DNA of 64,000 nucleotides from Nemertoderma westbladi (Eukaryota; Xenacoelomorpha; Nemertodermatida; Nemertodermatidae), in assembly GCA_032718475.1 (NCBI GenBank), contig JAUCBJ010001577.1, forward strand, positions 1 through 64,000, read 5' to 3'. Below, in pieces: positions 22,260 to 34,018 of this stretch. The notes under the pieces are model-generated. The model was not told the DNA's origin. It searched no databases and saw only the letters and a program-made list of their open reading frames with translations. Within the stretch, counting starts at the first letter, position 1. The number at the start of each line of letters is the position of its first letter. The translations under genes were made by a program, and so were the position numbers.

Positions 22260-22625
22260 CTAGAGACGGCGACAAGACGCCGTTAAGCAAGTCGGAAGTC
22301 ATCAATCAAATGTAAATTCCCTCAACAATGTTTACCTATGGTCAGAATGTAAGTGCTATTTACCTATGGTCAGAGAGAGATCCCACTCTGTAATTTGGCA
22401 ATTGCTCAAATTCATTCAGTTGAATGGCACAGTAGAGTGAACTCAACCTCAACAATTCCCTCAACAATGTTTGCCTATGGTCTGAAAGAACTAACTGTCA
22501 TTCAGCTTGCACAATGTCAATCACCTACAGTATAAAACATTTAGAATGCCACAGTGGGCAGTCAGTCAGTCAGCCAGTCAGTCAGTCAACAATTCTTACA
22601 GTAATCAAGTCTAACGACTTGCTAA
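22260..22625 (+). mobile_element. Monomer 7, internally deleted type II
   Basis: A 366-base type II element. The 5' hairpin has one stem mismatch (ACGGCGAC against GACGCCG). The middle is deleted after GAATGCCACAGTG, joining straight to the CAGT microsatellite. The 3' CAAGTC-TAAC-GACTTG-CTAA end is intact and is followed by TTTTAAATAAAAG, the inside of a type I 5' region. Confidence 0.8.
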
Positions 22626-24219
22626 TTTTAAATAAAAGAGACAACGAGGATTAGTATAGAACTAATAATTATGTAAAAATACAATCATATTTCATACAAT
22701 AATTATTAATAAATTCGATCTATTATTAGTTGCTCAATTCTAGAACAAAATCGACCTGCAACTAGTGAAGACCTCGTTTTGGAATTTCGAAACCACGCTG
22801 GTGCGATGCGCGATATCGTGTTTAGTTAATAAATTGAAACCTCCATCAATTCATGTGCAACCAGTAATAAGAAATCGCGATAAATGTAATTAAATAAAAA
22901 TTATTCTAGAAAAATTTTCCTCAAAAAGTATGAAGTCTTGGCATTGGTGACGCGAAACTAGGCTAGTGAGTTTCAGGATATTGCGTTTAATATAAAAATC
23001 GAAAACGCTATCGAATTCCGTAAAGGCGTTAATAAAATACTGCAACTTTTTTGAAATTTGTAAAATTCTAGAACTAGAAAAAATTAATTTTTGAACGGTG
23101 CTGTTTGGGGTTTCGAAAAATGGATAGGCTGAAAGAGGACATCGAATTAAGTTGAAAAATAAAAACCCCATCGAATTTGGACAAAGCGTTCCGGAGTTAT
23201 AGCGGATCGAAAAAAATTGACCCCCCCAGTCGCCAAAAATTTACAGTAATTTAAAATTTTGCAAAAAAATTTTTTTGCGTTATTTTTGATGGCGAATCGA
23301 TTGGCAGTACTGGCTACAAAAATTTTTTTTTGAAATTTTTGGTCAGAAAAAAAAACATGGAAAAAGTATATTTTTAAAAAGATTTGATGTCTTTGCCTAT
23401 GGTCAGAGAATGATCCAACTCTGTAACTTGGCAATTGCTCAAATCCATTCAGCTGAATGGCACAGAAGAGTAAACTAAAGTAAATTCCCTATACAATGTT
23501 CTGAAGGGGAGACTGACAGAGAGTAATCCAACAATAAAACATTTTGCAATAATGTTGGCATTAATGTAGCCAACACACTGTGTACTAAACCGTCATTCAG
23601 CTTACATTAGCAGAGGGAGAAACTTGGATACTCAACTAGAATGCATTGGGAAGAGTTATTCAGCTGAGGCAATAATAGATTTCAAACTAAACCAACCAGT
23701 TTATATTTGCTTTGACAGGGCCTAAACAAACAGTATGGGTGTACTAAGTATAATACTCTTGGCAACCTCATCGATTTATTACTAAGCCTTGTGTAGAAAT
23801 CCATTACATAAGCCATTTTTCATCAGGACACCAGCTGTCATTGGTGTTATTTTACCATTGCGCCTATGGCGTTTTTTCGTTTATCTCTATTTTTCGAGCC
23901 CAGAGGCTATGGACGGAGTAGCCGATCATACCAGGGACCTTAGAATCGTGGTATCTAGTCGCTGTGAAAATTTCATCAAATTCGTTAGAGCAGTTTTGGC
24001 TGTAGATCAGTCAGTCAGTCAGCCAGTCAGCCAGTCAGTCAACAATTCTTACAGTAATCAAGTCTAACGACTTGCTGACCTTAGAATCGTGGTATCTAGT
24101 CGCTGTGAAAATTTCATCAAATTCGTTAGAGCAGTTTTGGCTGTAGATCAGTCAGTCAGTCAGCCAGTCAGCCAGTCAGTCAACAATTCTTACAGTAATC
24201 AAGTCTAACGACTTGCTAA
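22626..24219 (+). mobile_element. Monomer 8, type I body with type II 3' end
   Basis: It starts at TTTTAAATAAAAG, so it lacks the first 42 bases of type I (its 5' hairpin). The body is type I. The 3' module is the type II variant and it ends with the type II hairpin. A 141-base piece of the tail is duplicated in tandem (23936-24076 and 24077-24217). Confidence 0.8.
23936..24217 (+). repeat. Tandem duplication of a 3' tail (2 x 141 bp)
   Basis: Two copies run from GACCTTAGAATCGTGG through the CAGT microsatellite to CGACTTGCT. The break lies inside the terminal stem and not after CTAA, unlike the duplication at 13388. Confidence 0.85.
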
Positions 24220-24284
24220 CTAGTGACGGGCCTAGTGGCCCGATAAGGAACCGACTTTTTATTTCAAATAAAAGAGACAACGAG

Positions 24285-25362
24285 CTCGGCTCGGTCTGGC
24301 ATGATTGGGCCCGATTCAGTTCGACTTGGCTTGATCGGCTCGGTTTGGCTCGACTCGGCTTGATTGGGCTCGACTCGACTCAGCTCGATTCGGCTCAATC
24401 GGCTTGATTGGGTTCGACTCGGCTCGGTCCGGCTCGACTTGGCTCAATTGGGCTCGACTCGGCTCGATTGGTCTCGACTCTGCTCGGTAGGGCACGAATC
24501 GGCTCAATTGGGATTGATTGGGCTTGACTCGGCTCGATTTGGCTCAACTTGGCTCAGTCCGGCTAGACTGGGCTCGGTCCGGCTCAGTCTGGCTCGACTC
24601 GGCTTGATTAGGCTCAACTCGGCTATGTCCGGCTCGTCTCAGCTTGATTGGGCTCGACTCGGCTTGATTGGGCTCGACTTGACACATCTCGATTCGGCTC
24701 AATCGGCTTGATTGGGTTCGACTCGGCTCGGTCCGGCTCGTTCCGGCTCGACTTGGCTCGATTGGGCTCGACTCGGCTCGATTGGGCTCGAATCGGCTCG
24801 ATTGGGATTGATTGAGCTTGACTCGGCTTGATTTGGCTCAACTTGGCTCAGTCCGGCTCGACTTAGGCTTGATTGGGCTCGACTCGGCTCTATTGGGCTC
24901 GACTCGATTCGATTGGGCTCGACTCGGCTTGATTGGGCTCGACTCGACTCAGTCCAGCTCAATTTGGCGTGACATGGCTCAATTGGGCTCGGTCTGAGTC
25001 GACTCAGCTCGATTCGGCTCAATCGGCTCGATTGGGTTCAACTCGGCTCGGTCTGGCTCGACTTGGCTCAATCCGCTCGACTCGGCTCGATTGGGATTGA
25101 TTGGGCTTGACTCGGCTCGATTTGTCTCAACTTGGCTCAGTCTGGCTCGATTGGGCTCGGTCCGGCTCAATTAGGCTCGACTAGGATTGATTGGACTAGA
25201 CTCGGCTCTATTGGGCTTGCCTCGCCACAGTCTGGCTCGACTAGGCTTGATTTGGCTCAACTCGGCTCCGTTCGGCTTGACTCAGCTCGATTGGGCTCGA
25301 CTCGGCTTGATCGCCTCGATTGGTTCTATTCGGCTCGATCAGTATGATTCGGCTCGATTGAC
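24285..25362. repeat. Decayed pentamer satellite
   Basis: Built of 5- and 10-base words such as GGCTCGACTC, GGCTCGATTG and GGCTTGATTG, all close to CTCGG. No pure stretch remains. Most variants are CG to TG or CA changes. Confidence 0.85.
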
Positions 25363-25470
25363 ACACGCTGCTGGAATGGTCAAAGCCAAACTCATGTGCT
25401 GCTCGAAGGGACAAAGTCAAACAGTGTGCCTATTATTTGATGTAACTCACGTGCTGCTCGAAGGGCGCAA

Positions 25471-26042
25471 CATCATTTATTTAATTTAATTTAATTTAAT
25501 TTCGTACACCAAATATACAGATGGGTACACAAAGCACAATAGGTTAATAATACAAGCACTATTATAAAATAATATGATATGTCTAAGTACTGCAGATCTA
25601 AGAAGGTAATTAATTATGATGAAGATACACTATTTAAAATATTACTCAATTCCTGGCGGGTAAAGCCATCTACAATACCTCCGTTGTTTAGGCACCAAAT
25701 AATTTCCCTACAAAAATTAACTCGCCACTTATCTGCGTTCAGTAACGGTACATAAGTAAGATTAGATACCGCACGAGATGTCAGCAATTCAAGATTAAAT
25801 ATGTTACACATGTTTCCTATTTCTCGTAAATTTCTCCCAGACCGGGTACGACAATCAACTAAACATATATTAGCAAGAAAACGAATGCACATTTTGTTAG
25901 ACCTACGTAATGATAAACAAAATGAAACGAAGCGAGAGTAAAGCATAATACACGGGTGTTTAAACTGCACTAGGTTTTCAACAATATATCGATGAGAATT
26001 AAATGGTAATCCAAAAATCATTCTAACATTTACATTCCAGGT
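25471..26042 (-). pseudogene. CR1/L2-like retrotransposon 3' fragment
   Basis: A 5'-truncated non-LTR retrotransposon. The minus-strand frame 26048-25614 (144 residues) contains VRMIFGLPFNSHRYIVENL, then RFVSFCLSLRRSN and CRTRSGRNLREI, the pattern of the C-terminus of ORF2 in CR1/L2/Jockey-type elements downstream of the RT. The sense strand ends in a short TTAAA tail at 25508-25475, as such elements do. It has no RT or endonuclease left and cannot move by itself. It lies inside the CACGTG minisatellite of a type III monomer; comparison with 28290-28330 shows the interrupted site near CATCAT. Confidence 0.7.
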
Positions 26043-26184
26043 GCTCAAGGGTCAAAGCAAAACTCACGTGCTGCTACTGTAGAAGGGACAAAGTCAAACA
26101 TTGTGTCTAATATTTGATTAACTCACGTGCTGCTCGAAGGGCGCAACTACATATATCGAAACAAGCCCCTGTCTTGTATTTTAA

Positions 26185-26294
26185 TAATAATATAATAATA
26201 TACACTCCCCAACGGGGTAAATGAAATTCGGTAAAATCATATTATTATTTTATCAATAAAATAGATATAAAATAAAAATAATAATAAATCAATT
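26185..26294. mobile_element. 110-bp insertion with 10-bp duplication (copy 1)
   Basis: Flanked by TGTATTTTAA at 26175-26184 and 26295-26304. Four other type III monomers have a single TGTATTTTAA (or close variant) here. The insert contains CCCCAACGGGG and is otherwise AT-rich and noncoding. Confidence 0.75.
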
Positions 26295-27030
26295 TGTATT
26301 TTAATTATATCAGAAATCGTTGCCATGCATAATGTACTATATTTGGGTCCCATGACCCACCCCATTGAACAGCTTTGCTTACATCTGATCCCAAATTAAC
26401 TTCCCTCTACGAAAATTATTTTAATTAAATACATGCAACATAGCAGTCTACTCTACAGTCAACAGTAGTAGGCCTACACAATAACTAAAATGGCATTCAG
26501 CTTACCAGCTATTCGCATTAAGCTAATAGATATTCGATTTCATTGGATTCAGTGAGTGTGTGAGGGCTATTGGGAGAGCAATCAGCTTATGATGTAATAC
26601 ATTAGAATCCCACGGCTTTTGTTTGCTTACTGTCTGAGTTGTAGAGTGAGGATAATACTTGGCAGAGAAAGCATTTCCTTGTTAGGTGGCCATTCCTATA
26701 GAATAGCATTACTAGGCTATCTCTATCCATTTTTCATGAGTGCCAGCTGGTGTTTTTATCATTGCGCCTATGGCGTTTTTTCGTTTATGTCTATTTTTCG
26801 AGCCCACGGCTCATGGACGAAATAGCGGAACATACCAGGGACCTTAAAATCGCGGTATCTAGCCGCTGTGAAAATTTCATCAAAATCGTAGTTTTGGCTG
26901 TAGATCAGTCAGCCAGCCAGCCAGTCTCGAGCAATTCTTACAGTAATGAACCTCTCGGTTCCTAACTAGTGACGGGCCTAGCGGCCCGATAAGGAACCGA
27001 CTTTTTATTTCAAACAGAAGAGACAACGAG

Positions 27031-28183
27031 CTCGGCTCGGTCTGGCACGATTGGGCTCGATTCAGTTCGACTTGGCTTGATCGGCTCGGTTTGGCTCGAT
27101 TGGGCTCGACTCGGCTTGATTGGATCGACTCGACTCAGTCCGGCTCAATTTGGCGTGACACAGCTCGAATCGGCTAGATTGGGCTCGGCTCGGCTCGGTC
27201 TGACTCGACTCAGCTCGATTCGGCACAATCGGCTCGATTGGGTTCGACTCGGCTCGGTCCGGCTCGACTTGGCTCAATTGGGCTAGATTCAGCTCAATCT
27301 GCTCGACTTGGCTCGAATCGGCTCGATTGAGATTTATTGGGCTTGACTCGGTTCGATTTGGCTCAACTTGGCTCAGACCGGCTCGATTGGGCTCGACTTG
27401 GCTCGGTCTAGCGCAATTGGGCTCGACTAGGCTTGATTGGGCTCGATCCGGCTCTATTGGGCTCGACTCGATTCGATTTGGGCTTGACTCGGCTCAGTCT
27501 GGCTCGACTCGGCTAGATTGGGCTCAACTTGGCTCGATTGGGCTCGACTCGGCTTGATTGGGCTCAATCCGGGCTCAATTGGCTCGGTCGCACGGCTCGG
27601 CTCAGCTCGGCTCGGCTCGGCTCGGCTTGGCTCGGCTCGGCTCGGCTCAGCTCTCTCGGCTCGGCTTGGCTCGGCTCGGCTCGGCTCGGCTCGGCTCGGC
27701 TCGGCTCGGCTCGGCTCGGCTCGGCTCGGCTCGGCTCGGCTCGGCTCGGCTCGGCTCGGCTCGGCTCGGCTCGGCTCGGCTCGGCTCGGCTCGGCTCGGC
27801 TCGGTCTGAGTCGACTCAGCTCGATTCGGCTCGATTGGGTTCGACTTGGCTCGGCTTAGCTCTATTGGGCTTGATTCGGCTCAATTCGCACGACTCGGCT
27901 CGATTGGGATTGATTGGGCTTGACTTGGCTCGATTTGGCTCAACTTGGCTCAGTCCGGATCAATTGGGCTCCGGTCCAGCTCAATTTGGCTCGACTAGGC
28001 TTGATTGGGCTCGACTCGGCTCTATTGGGCTCGACTCGACTCGATTGGGCTTGACTCGGCTCAGTCTGGCTCGACTCGGCTTGATTGGGCTCAACTCGGC
28101 TCTGTTCGGCTCGATTGGGCTCGACTCGGCTTGATCACCTCTATTGGTTCTATTCGGCTCAATCGGTATGATTCGGCTCGATT
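27031..28183. repeat. Pentamer satellite, partly pure
   Basis: Decayed units flank a nearly pure (CTCGG)n core at about 27595-27803. Pure and decayed parts lie in one array, so the core looks like a later re-expansion inside an older array. Confidence 0.88.
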
Positions 28184-28189
28184 GACACA

Positions 28190-28525
28190 CGATGCTGGAA
28201 GGGTCAAAGCCAAACTCACGTGCTGCTCCAAGGGACAAAGTCAAACAGTGTGTCTATTATTTGATGTAACTCATGTGCTGCTCGAAGGGCGCAACATCAT
28301 ATATCAAGGGACAAAGCAAAACTCACGTGCTGCTCGAAGGGTCAAAGTCAAACAGTGTGTCTATTATTTGATGTAACTCACGCGCTGCTCGAAGGGCGCA
28401 AATACATATATCGAAGGGTCAAAGCCTAACTCACGTGCTGCTCGAAGTGACAAAGTCAAACATTGTGTCTAATATTTGATTAACTCACGTGCTGCTCGAA
28501 GGGCGCAACTACCTATATCGAAACA
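28190..28525. repeat. 108-bp CACGTG minisatellite
   Basis: Alternating half-units begin CTCACGTGCTGCTCGAAGGG and continue either CGCAA..ATATATCGAAGGG or ACAAAGTCAAAC..GTGTCTA. Each half-unit carries one CACGTG or a one-base variant. Confidence 0.8.
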
Positions 28526-29361
28526 AGCCCCTGTCTTGTATTTATATTATATCAGAAATCCTCGCCTTCAGTACAAAATATCTACAAATTAATTTACCTG
28601 AAGTATGGGTAACATTATAAATTCGCTTTTCGCACAGTAGTTAACTAAATCAAATACACTTCAGGTTGACTGAATGATTTTAATAATGTTTGCCATGAAT
28701 AATGTACTATATTTGGGTCCCATGACCCACCCCATTAAACAGCTTTGCTTACATCTGATAGAGAGTAATCCCAAATTAACTTCCCTCGACGAAAATTATT
28801 TTAATTAAATACATGCAACATAGCAGTCTACTCTACAGTCAACAGTAGTAGGCCTACACAATAACTAAAATGGCATTCAGCTTACCAGCTATTCGCATTA
28901 AGCTAATAGATATTCGATTTCATTCGATTCAGTGAGTGTGTGAGGGCTATTGGGAGAGCAATCAGCTTATGATGTAATACATTAGAAGCCCACAGCTTAT
29001 GTTTGCTTACTGTCTGAGTTGTAGAGTGAGGATAATACTTGGCAGAGAAAGCATTTCCTTGTTAGGTGGCCATTCCTATAGAATAGCATTACTAGGCCAT
29101 CTCTATCCATTTTTCATGAGTGCCAGCTGGTGTTTTTATCATTGCGCCTATGGCGTTTTTTCGTTTATGTCTATTTTTCGAGCCCACGGCTCATGGACGA
29201 AATAGCGGAACATACCAGGGACCTTAGAATCGCGGTATCTAGCCGCTGTGAAAATTTCATCAAAATCGTTAGAGTAGTTTTGGCTGTAGATAGCCAGTCA
29301 GTCAGCCAGCCAGCCAGCCAGCCACAGCAATTCTTACAGTAATGAACCTCTCGGTTCCTAA

Positions 29362-32123
29362 CTAGTGACGGGCCTAGCGGCCCGATAAGGAACCGAGTTT
29401 TTATTTCTAATAAAAGAGACAACGAGCTCGGCTCGGTCTGGCATAATTGGGCTCGATTCAGTTCGACTTGGCTTGATCGGCTCGATTGGGCTCGACTCAG
29501 CTTGATTGTGCTCGACTCGGCTCGGTCTGGCTCGACTTGGCTCAATTGGGCTCAACTCGGCTCGATTGGTCTCGACTCGTCTCGATTGGTCTCGACTCGG
29601 CTCGATTGGGCTCGATTGGGATTGATTGGTCTTGACTCGGCTCGATTTGGATCAACTTGGCTCAGTCCGACTCGACTGGGCTCGGTCCGGCTCAATTGGG
29701 CTCGACTAGGCTTGATTGGGCTCGACTCGGCTCTATTGGGCTCGACTCGATTCGATTGGGCTTAACTCGGCTCAGTCTGGCTCGACTCGGCTTGATTAGG
29801 CTCAACTCGGCTCCGTCCGGCTCGACTCGCTCGACTCGGCTTGATTGGTCTCGACTCGACTCAGTCCGGCTCAATTTGGCGTGACATGGCTCGATTGGGT
29901 TCGGCTTGGCTCGGTCTGAGTCGACTCAGCTCGATTCGGCTCAATCGGCTCGATTGGCTTTGACTCAGCTCGGTCTGGCTCGACTTGGCTCAATTGGGCT
30001 CAATCCGCTCGAAACGGCTCATTTCAAATAAAAGAGACAACAAGCTCGGCTCGGTCTGGCATGATTGGGCCCGATTCAGTTTGACTTGGCTTGATCGGCT
30101 CGGTTTGGCTCAATTGGGCTCGACTCGGCTTGATTGGGCTCGACTCGACTCAGCTCGATTCGGCTCAATCGGCTCGATTGGTCTCGACTCAGCTCGGTTG
30201 CGCTCGAATCGGCTCGAGTTGGCTCAACTTGGCTCAGTCCGGCTTGACTGGGCTCGGTCCGGCTCAATTGGGCTCGACTAGGCTTGATTGGGCTCGACTC
30301 GGCTCTATTAGGATCGACTCGATTCGATTGGGCTTAACTCGGCTCAGTCTGGCTCGACTCGGCTTGATTATGCTCAACTCGGCTCTGTCCGGCTCGACTC
30401 AGCTCGATTGGGTTCGACTCGGCTTGACTGGTCTCGACTCAACTCAGTCCGGCTCAATTTGGCGTGTCACGGCTCGACTCGGCTCGATTGGGTTCTGCTC
30501 GGCTCGGTCTGAGTCGACTCAGCTTTATTCAGCTCAATCGGCTCGATTGGGTTCGACTCGGCTCGGTCCGGCTCGACTTGGCTCAATTGGGCTCAATTCG
30601 ACTCAATTGATTGGGATTGATTGGGCTTGACTCGGCTCGATTTGGCTCAAATTGGCCCAGTCTGGCACGATTGGGCTTGACTTGGCTCGGTCCCACTCAA
30701 TTGGGCTCGACTAGGATTGATTGGGCTCTACTCGGCTCTATTGGGCTCGACTCAACTTGATTGGGCTTGACTCGGCTCAGTCTGGCTTGCTCGACTTGAT
30801 TGGGCTCAACTCGGCTCCATTCGGGTGAAGACCTCGTTTTGGAATTTCGAAACCACGCTGGTGCGATGCGCGATATCGTGTTTAGTTAATAAATTGAAAA
30901 ATCCATCAATTCATGTGCAACCAGTAATAAGAAATCGCGATAAAGTAATTAAATAAAAATTATTCTAGAAAAATTTTCCTTCAAAAGTATGAAGTCTTGG
31001 CATTGGTGACGCGAAACTAGGCTAGTGAGATTCAGGATATTGCGTTTAATATAAAAATCGAAAACGCTATCGAATTCCGTAAAGGCGTTAATAAAATACT
31101 GCAACTTTTTTGAAATTTGTAAAATTCTAGAACTAGAAAATTAATTTTTGAACGGCGCTGTTTGGGGTTTCGAAACATGGATAGGCTGAAAGAGGACATC
31201 GAATTAAGTTGAAAAATGAAAACCCCATCGAATTTGGACAACGCGTTCTGGAGTTATAGCGGATCGAAAAAAATTGACCCCCCCCAGTCGCCAAAAATTT
31301 ACAGTAATTTAAAATTTTGCAAAAAAAATTTTTTGCGTTATTTTTGATGGCGAATCGATTGGCAGTACTGGCTACGAAAAAATTTTTTTTGAAATTTTTG
31401 GTCAGAAAAAAAAACATGGAAAAAGTATATTTTTAAAAAGATTTGATATCTCCTTGCAGAGAATGATCCAACTCTGTAACTTGGCAATCGCTCAAATCCA
31501 TTCAGCTGAATGGCACAGTAGAGTAAACTAAAGTAAATTCCCTATACAATGTTCTGAAGGGGTGACTGACAGAGAGTAATCCAACAATAAAACATTTTGC
31601 AATAATGTTGGCATTAATGTAGCCAACTCACTGTGTACGTAACAGTCATTCAGCTTACATTAGCAGAGTGAGATATTCGCATAGAATGCATTGGGAAGAG
31701 TAATTCAGCTGAGGCGATATTAGATTTCAAACTAAACCAACCAGTTAATAATGTTTGCTTTGACAGAGAGTGGTGGCCTATACAAACAGTATGGGTGTAC
31801 TGAGTATAATAATCTTGGCAACCTCATCGATTTATTACTAAGCCTTCTGTAGAAATGCATTACATAAGCCATTTTTCATCACGACACCAGCTGTTATTGG
31901 TGTTATTTTACCATTGCGCCTATGGCGTTTTTTCGTTTATGTCTATTTTTCGAGCCCACGGCTCATGGACGAAATAGCGGAACATACCAGGGACCTTAGA
32001 ATCGCGGTATCCAGCCGCTGTGAAAATTTCATCAAAATCGTTAGAGTAGTTTTGGCTGTAGATCAGTCAGCTCAGTCCAGTCACGCTAACAATTCTTACA
32101 GTAATGAACCTCTCGGTTCCTAA
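29362..32123 (+). mobile_element. Monomer 11, type III/type I hybrid
   Basis: It starts as type III with a decayed pentamer array. At about 30825 it switches without transition into the type I body (GTGAAGACCTCGTTTTGG) and then ends as type I. A fragment of a type III 5' end (ATTTCAAATAAAAGAGACAA, 30021-30040) is embedded in the array. The type I part matches 43022-44307 closely, including TTTGATATCT near 31442. Confidence 0.8.
29427..30824. repeat. Decayed pentamer satellite
   Basis: The same word set as the array at 24285, with no pure core. It is interrupted at 30021-30044 by a piece of a type III 5' end, which suggests fusion of two arrays by unequal exchange. Confidence 0.85.
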
Positions 32124-32188
32124 CTAGTGACGGGCCTAGCGGCCCGATAAGGAACCGACTTTTTATTTCAAATAAAAGAGACAACGAG

Positions 32189-33013
32189 CTCGGCTCGGTC
32201 TGGCATGATTGGGCTCGATTCAGTTCGACTTGGCTTGATCGGCTCGGTTTGGCTCGATTGGGCTAGACTCGGCTTGATTGGGCTCGACTTGACACATCTC
32301 GATTCGGCTCAATCGGCTTGATTAGGTTCGACTCGGCTGGTCCGGCTCGACTTGGCTCGAATTGGCTCGACTCTGCTCGATTGGGCTCGAATCGGCTCGA
32401 TTGGGATTGATCGGACTTGACTCGGCTCAACTTGGCTCAGTCCGGCTCGCTCGATTGGGCTCGACTTTGGCTTGATTGGGCTCGAATCGGCTCTATTTGG
32501 CTCGATTCGATTCGAATGGGCTCGACTCGGCTTGATTGGGCTCGACTCGACTCAGTCCGGCTCAATTTGGCGTGACACGGCTCAATTGGGCTCGGCTCGG
32601 CTCGGTCTGAGACGACTCAGCTCGATTCGGCTCAATCGGCTCGATTGGGTTCGACTCGGCTCAGTCTGGCTCGACTTGGCTCAATTGGGCTCAATCCGCT
32701 CGACTCGGCTCGATTGGGATTGATTGGGTTTGACTCGGCTCGATTTGTCTCAACTTGGCTCAGTCTGGCTCGATTGGGCTCGACTTGGCTCGGTCCGGCT
32801 CAATTAGGCTCGACTAGGATTGATTGGGCTCGACTCGGCTCTATTGGGCTCGACTCGACTCGATTGGGCTTGCCTCACCTCAGTCTGGCTCGACTAGGCT
32901 TGATTGAGCTCAACTCGGCTCCGTTCGGCTTGACTCGGCTCGATTGGGCTCGACTCAACTTGATCGCCTCGATTGGTTCTATTCGGCTCGATTAGTATGA
33001 TTCGGCTCGATTG
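32189..33013. repeat. Decayed pentamer satellite
   Basis: A short array of CTCGG-derived words with no pure stretch. Its start and end blocks resemble those of the array at 24285. Confidence 0.85.
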
Positions 33014-33160
33014 ACACACGCTGCTGGAAGGGTCAAAGCCAAACTCACGTGCTGCTAGAAGGGACAAAGTCAAACATTGTGTCTAATATTTGATTAACTC
33101 ACATGCTGCTCGAAGGGCGCAACTACATATATCGAAACAAGCCCCTGTCTTGTATTTTAA

Positions 33161-33270
33161 TAATAATATAATAATATGCAGTCCCCAACGGGGTAAATGA
33201 AATTCGGTAAAATCATATTATTATTTTATCAATAAAATAGATATAAAATAAAAATAAAAATAAATCAATT
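33161..33270. mobile_element. 110-bp insertion with 10-bp duplication (copy 2)
   Basis: Flanked by TGTATTTTAA at 33151-33160 and 33271-33280. Length, flanks and position in the monomer equal copy 1, so it was copied with the monomer and not inserted twice. Confidence 0.75.
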
Positions 33271-34018
33271 TGTATTTTAATTATATCAGAAATCGTTGCC
33301 ATGCTTGATGTACTATATTTGGGTCCCATGACCCACCCCATTGAACAGCTTTGCTTACATCTGATAGAGAGTAATCCCAAATTAACTTCCCTCTACGAAA
33401 ATTATTTTAATTAAATACATGCAACATAGCAGTCTACTCTACAGTCAACAGTAGTAGGCCTACACAATAACTAAAATGGCATTCAGCTTACCAGCTATTC
33501 GCATTAAGCTAATAGATATTCGATTTCATTCGATTCAGTGAGTGTGTGTCGGCTATTGGGAGAGCAATCAGCTTATGATGTAATACACTAGAATCCCACG
33601 GCTTTTGTTTGCTTACTGTCTGAGTTGTAGAGTGAGGATAATACTTGGCAGAGAAAGCATTTCCTTGTTAGGTGGCCATTCCTATAGAATAGCATTACTA
33701 GGCTATCTCTATCCATTTTTCATGAGTGCCAGCTGGTGTTTTTATCATTGCGCCTATGGCGTTTTTTCGTTTATGTCTATTTTTCGAGCCCACGGCTCAT
33801 GGACGAAATAGCGGAACATACCAGGGACCTTAGAATCGCGGTATCAAGCCGCTGTGAAAATTTCATCAAAATCGTTAGAGTAGTTTTGGCTGTAGATCAG
33901 TCAGCCAGCCAGTCTCGAGCAATTCTTACAGTAATGAACCTCTCGGTTCCTAACTAGTGACGGGCCTAGCGGCCCGATAAGGAACCGACTTTTTATTTCA
34001 AATAAAAGAGACAACGAG

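Larger units (their letters stand above)
24220..26965 (+). mobile_element. Monomer 9, type III with LINE fragment
   Basis: It has the type I 5' end (65 bases to ACAACGAG) with loop variant TAGT, then a decayed pentamer array (24285 to about 25362) and the CACGTG minisatellite split by a CR1-like fragment. A 110-base insertion (26185-26294), a unique region and the common 3' module with type I hairpin follow. Confidence 0.8.
26966..29361 (+). mobile_element. Monomer 10, type III
   Basis: A 2396-base element with type I ends. The payload is a pentamer array (27031 to about 28183), then CACGTG minisatellite units (28190-28525). After that comes the type III-specific segment with TTTGGGTCCCATGACCCACC and the shared 3' module from about 29140. 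Confidence 0.82.
32124..33953 (+). mobile_element. Monomer 12, type III
   Basis: Shortest type III (1830 bases), with a decayed array at 32189 to about 33013 and one and a half CACGTG minisatellite units. It has the same 110-base insertion as monomer 9 (33161-33270) and shares that monomer's deletion next to CAGAAATCGTTGCCATGC. Confidence 0.8.
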
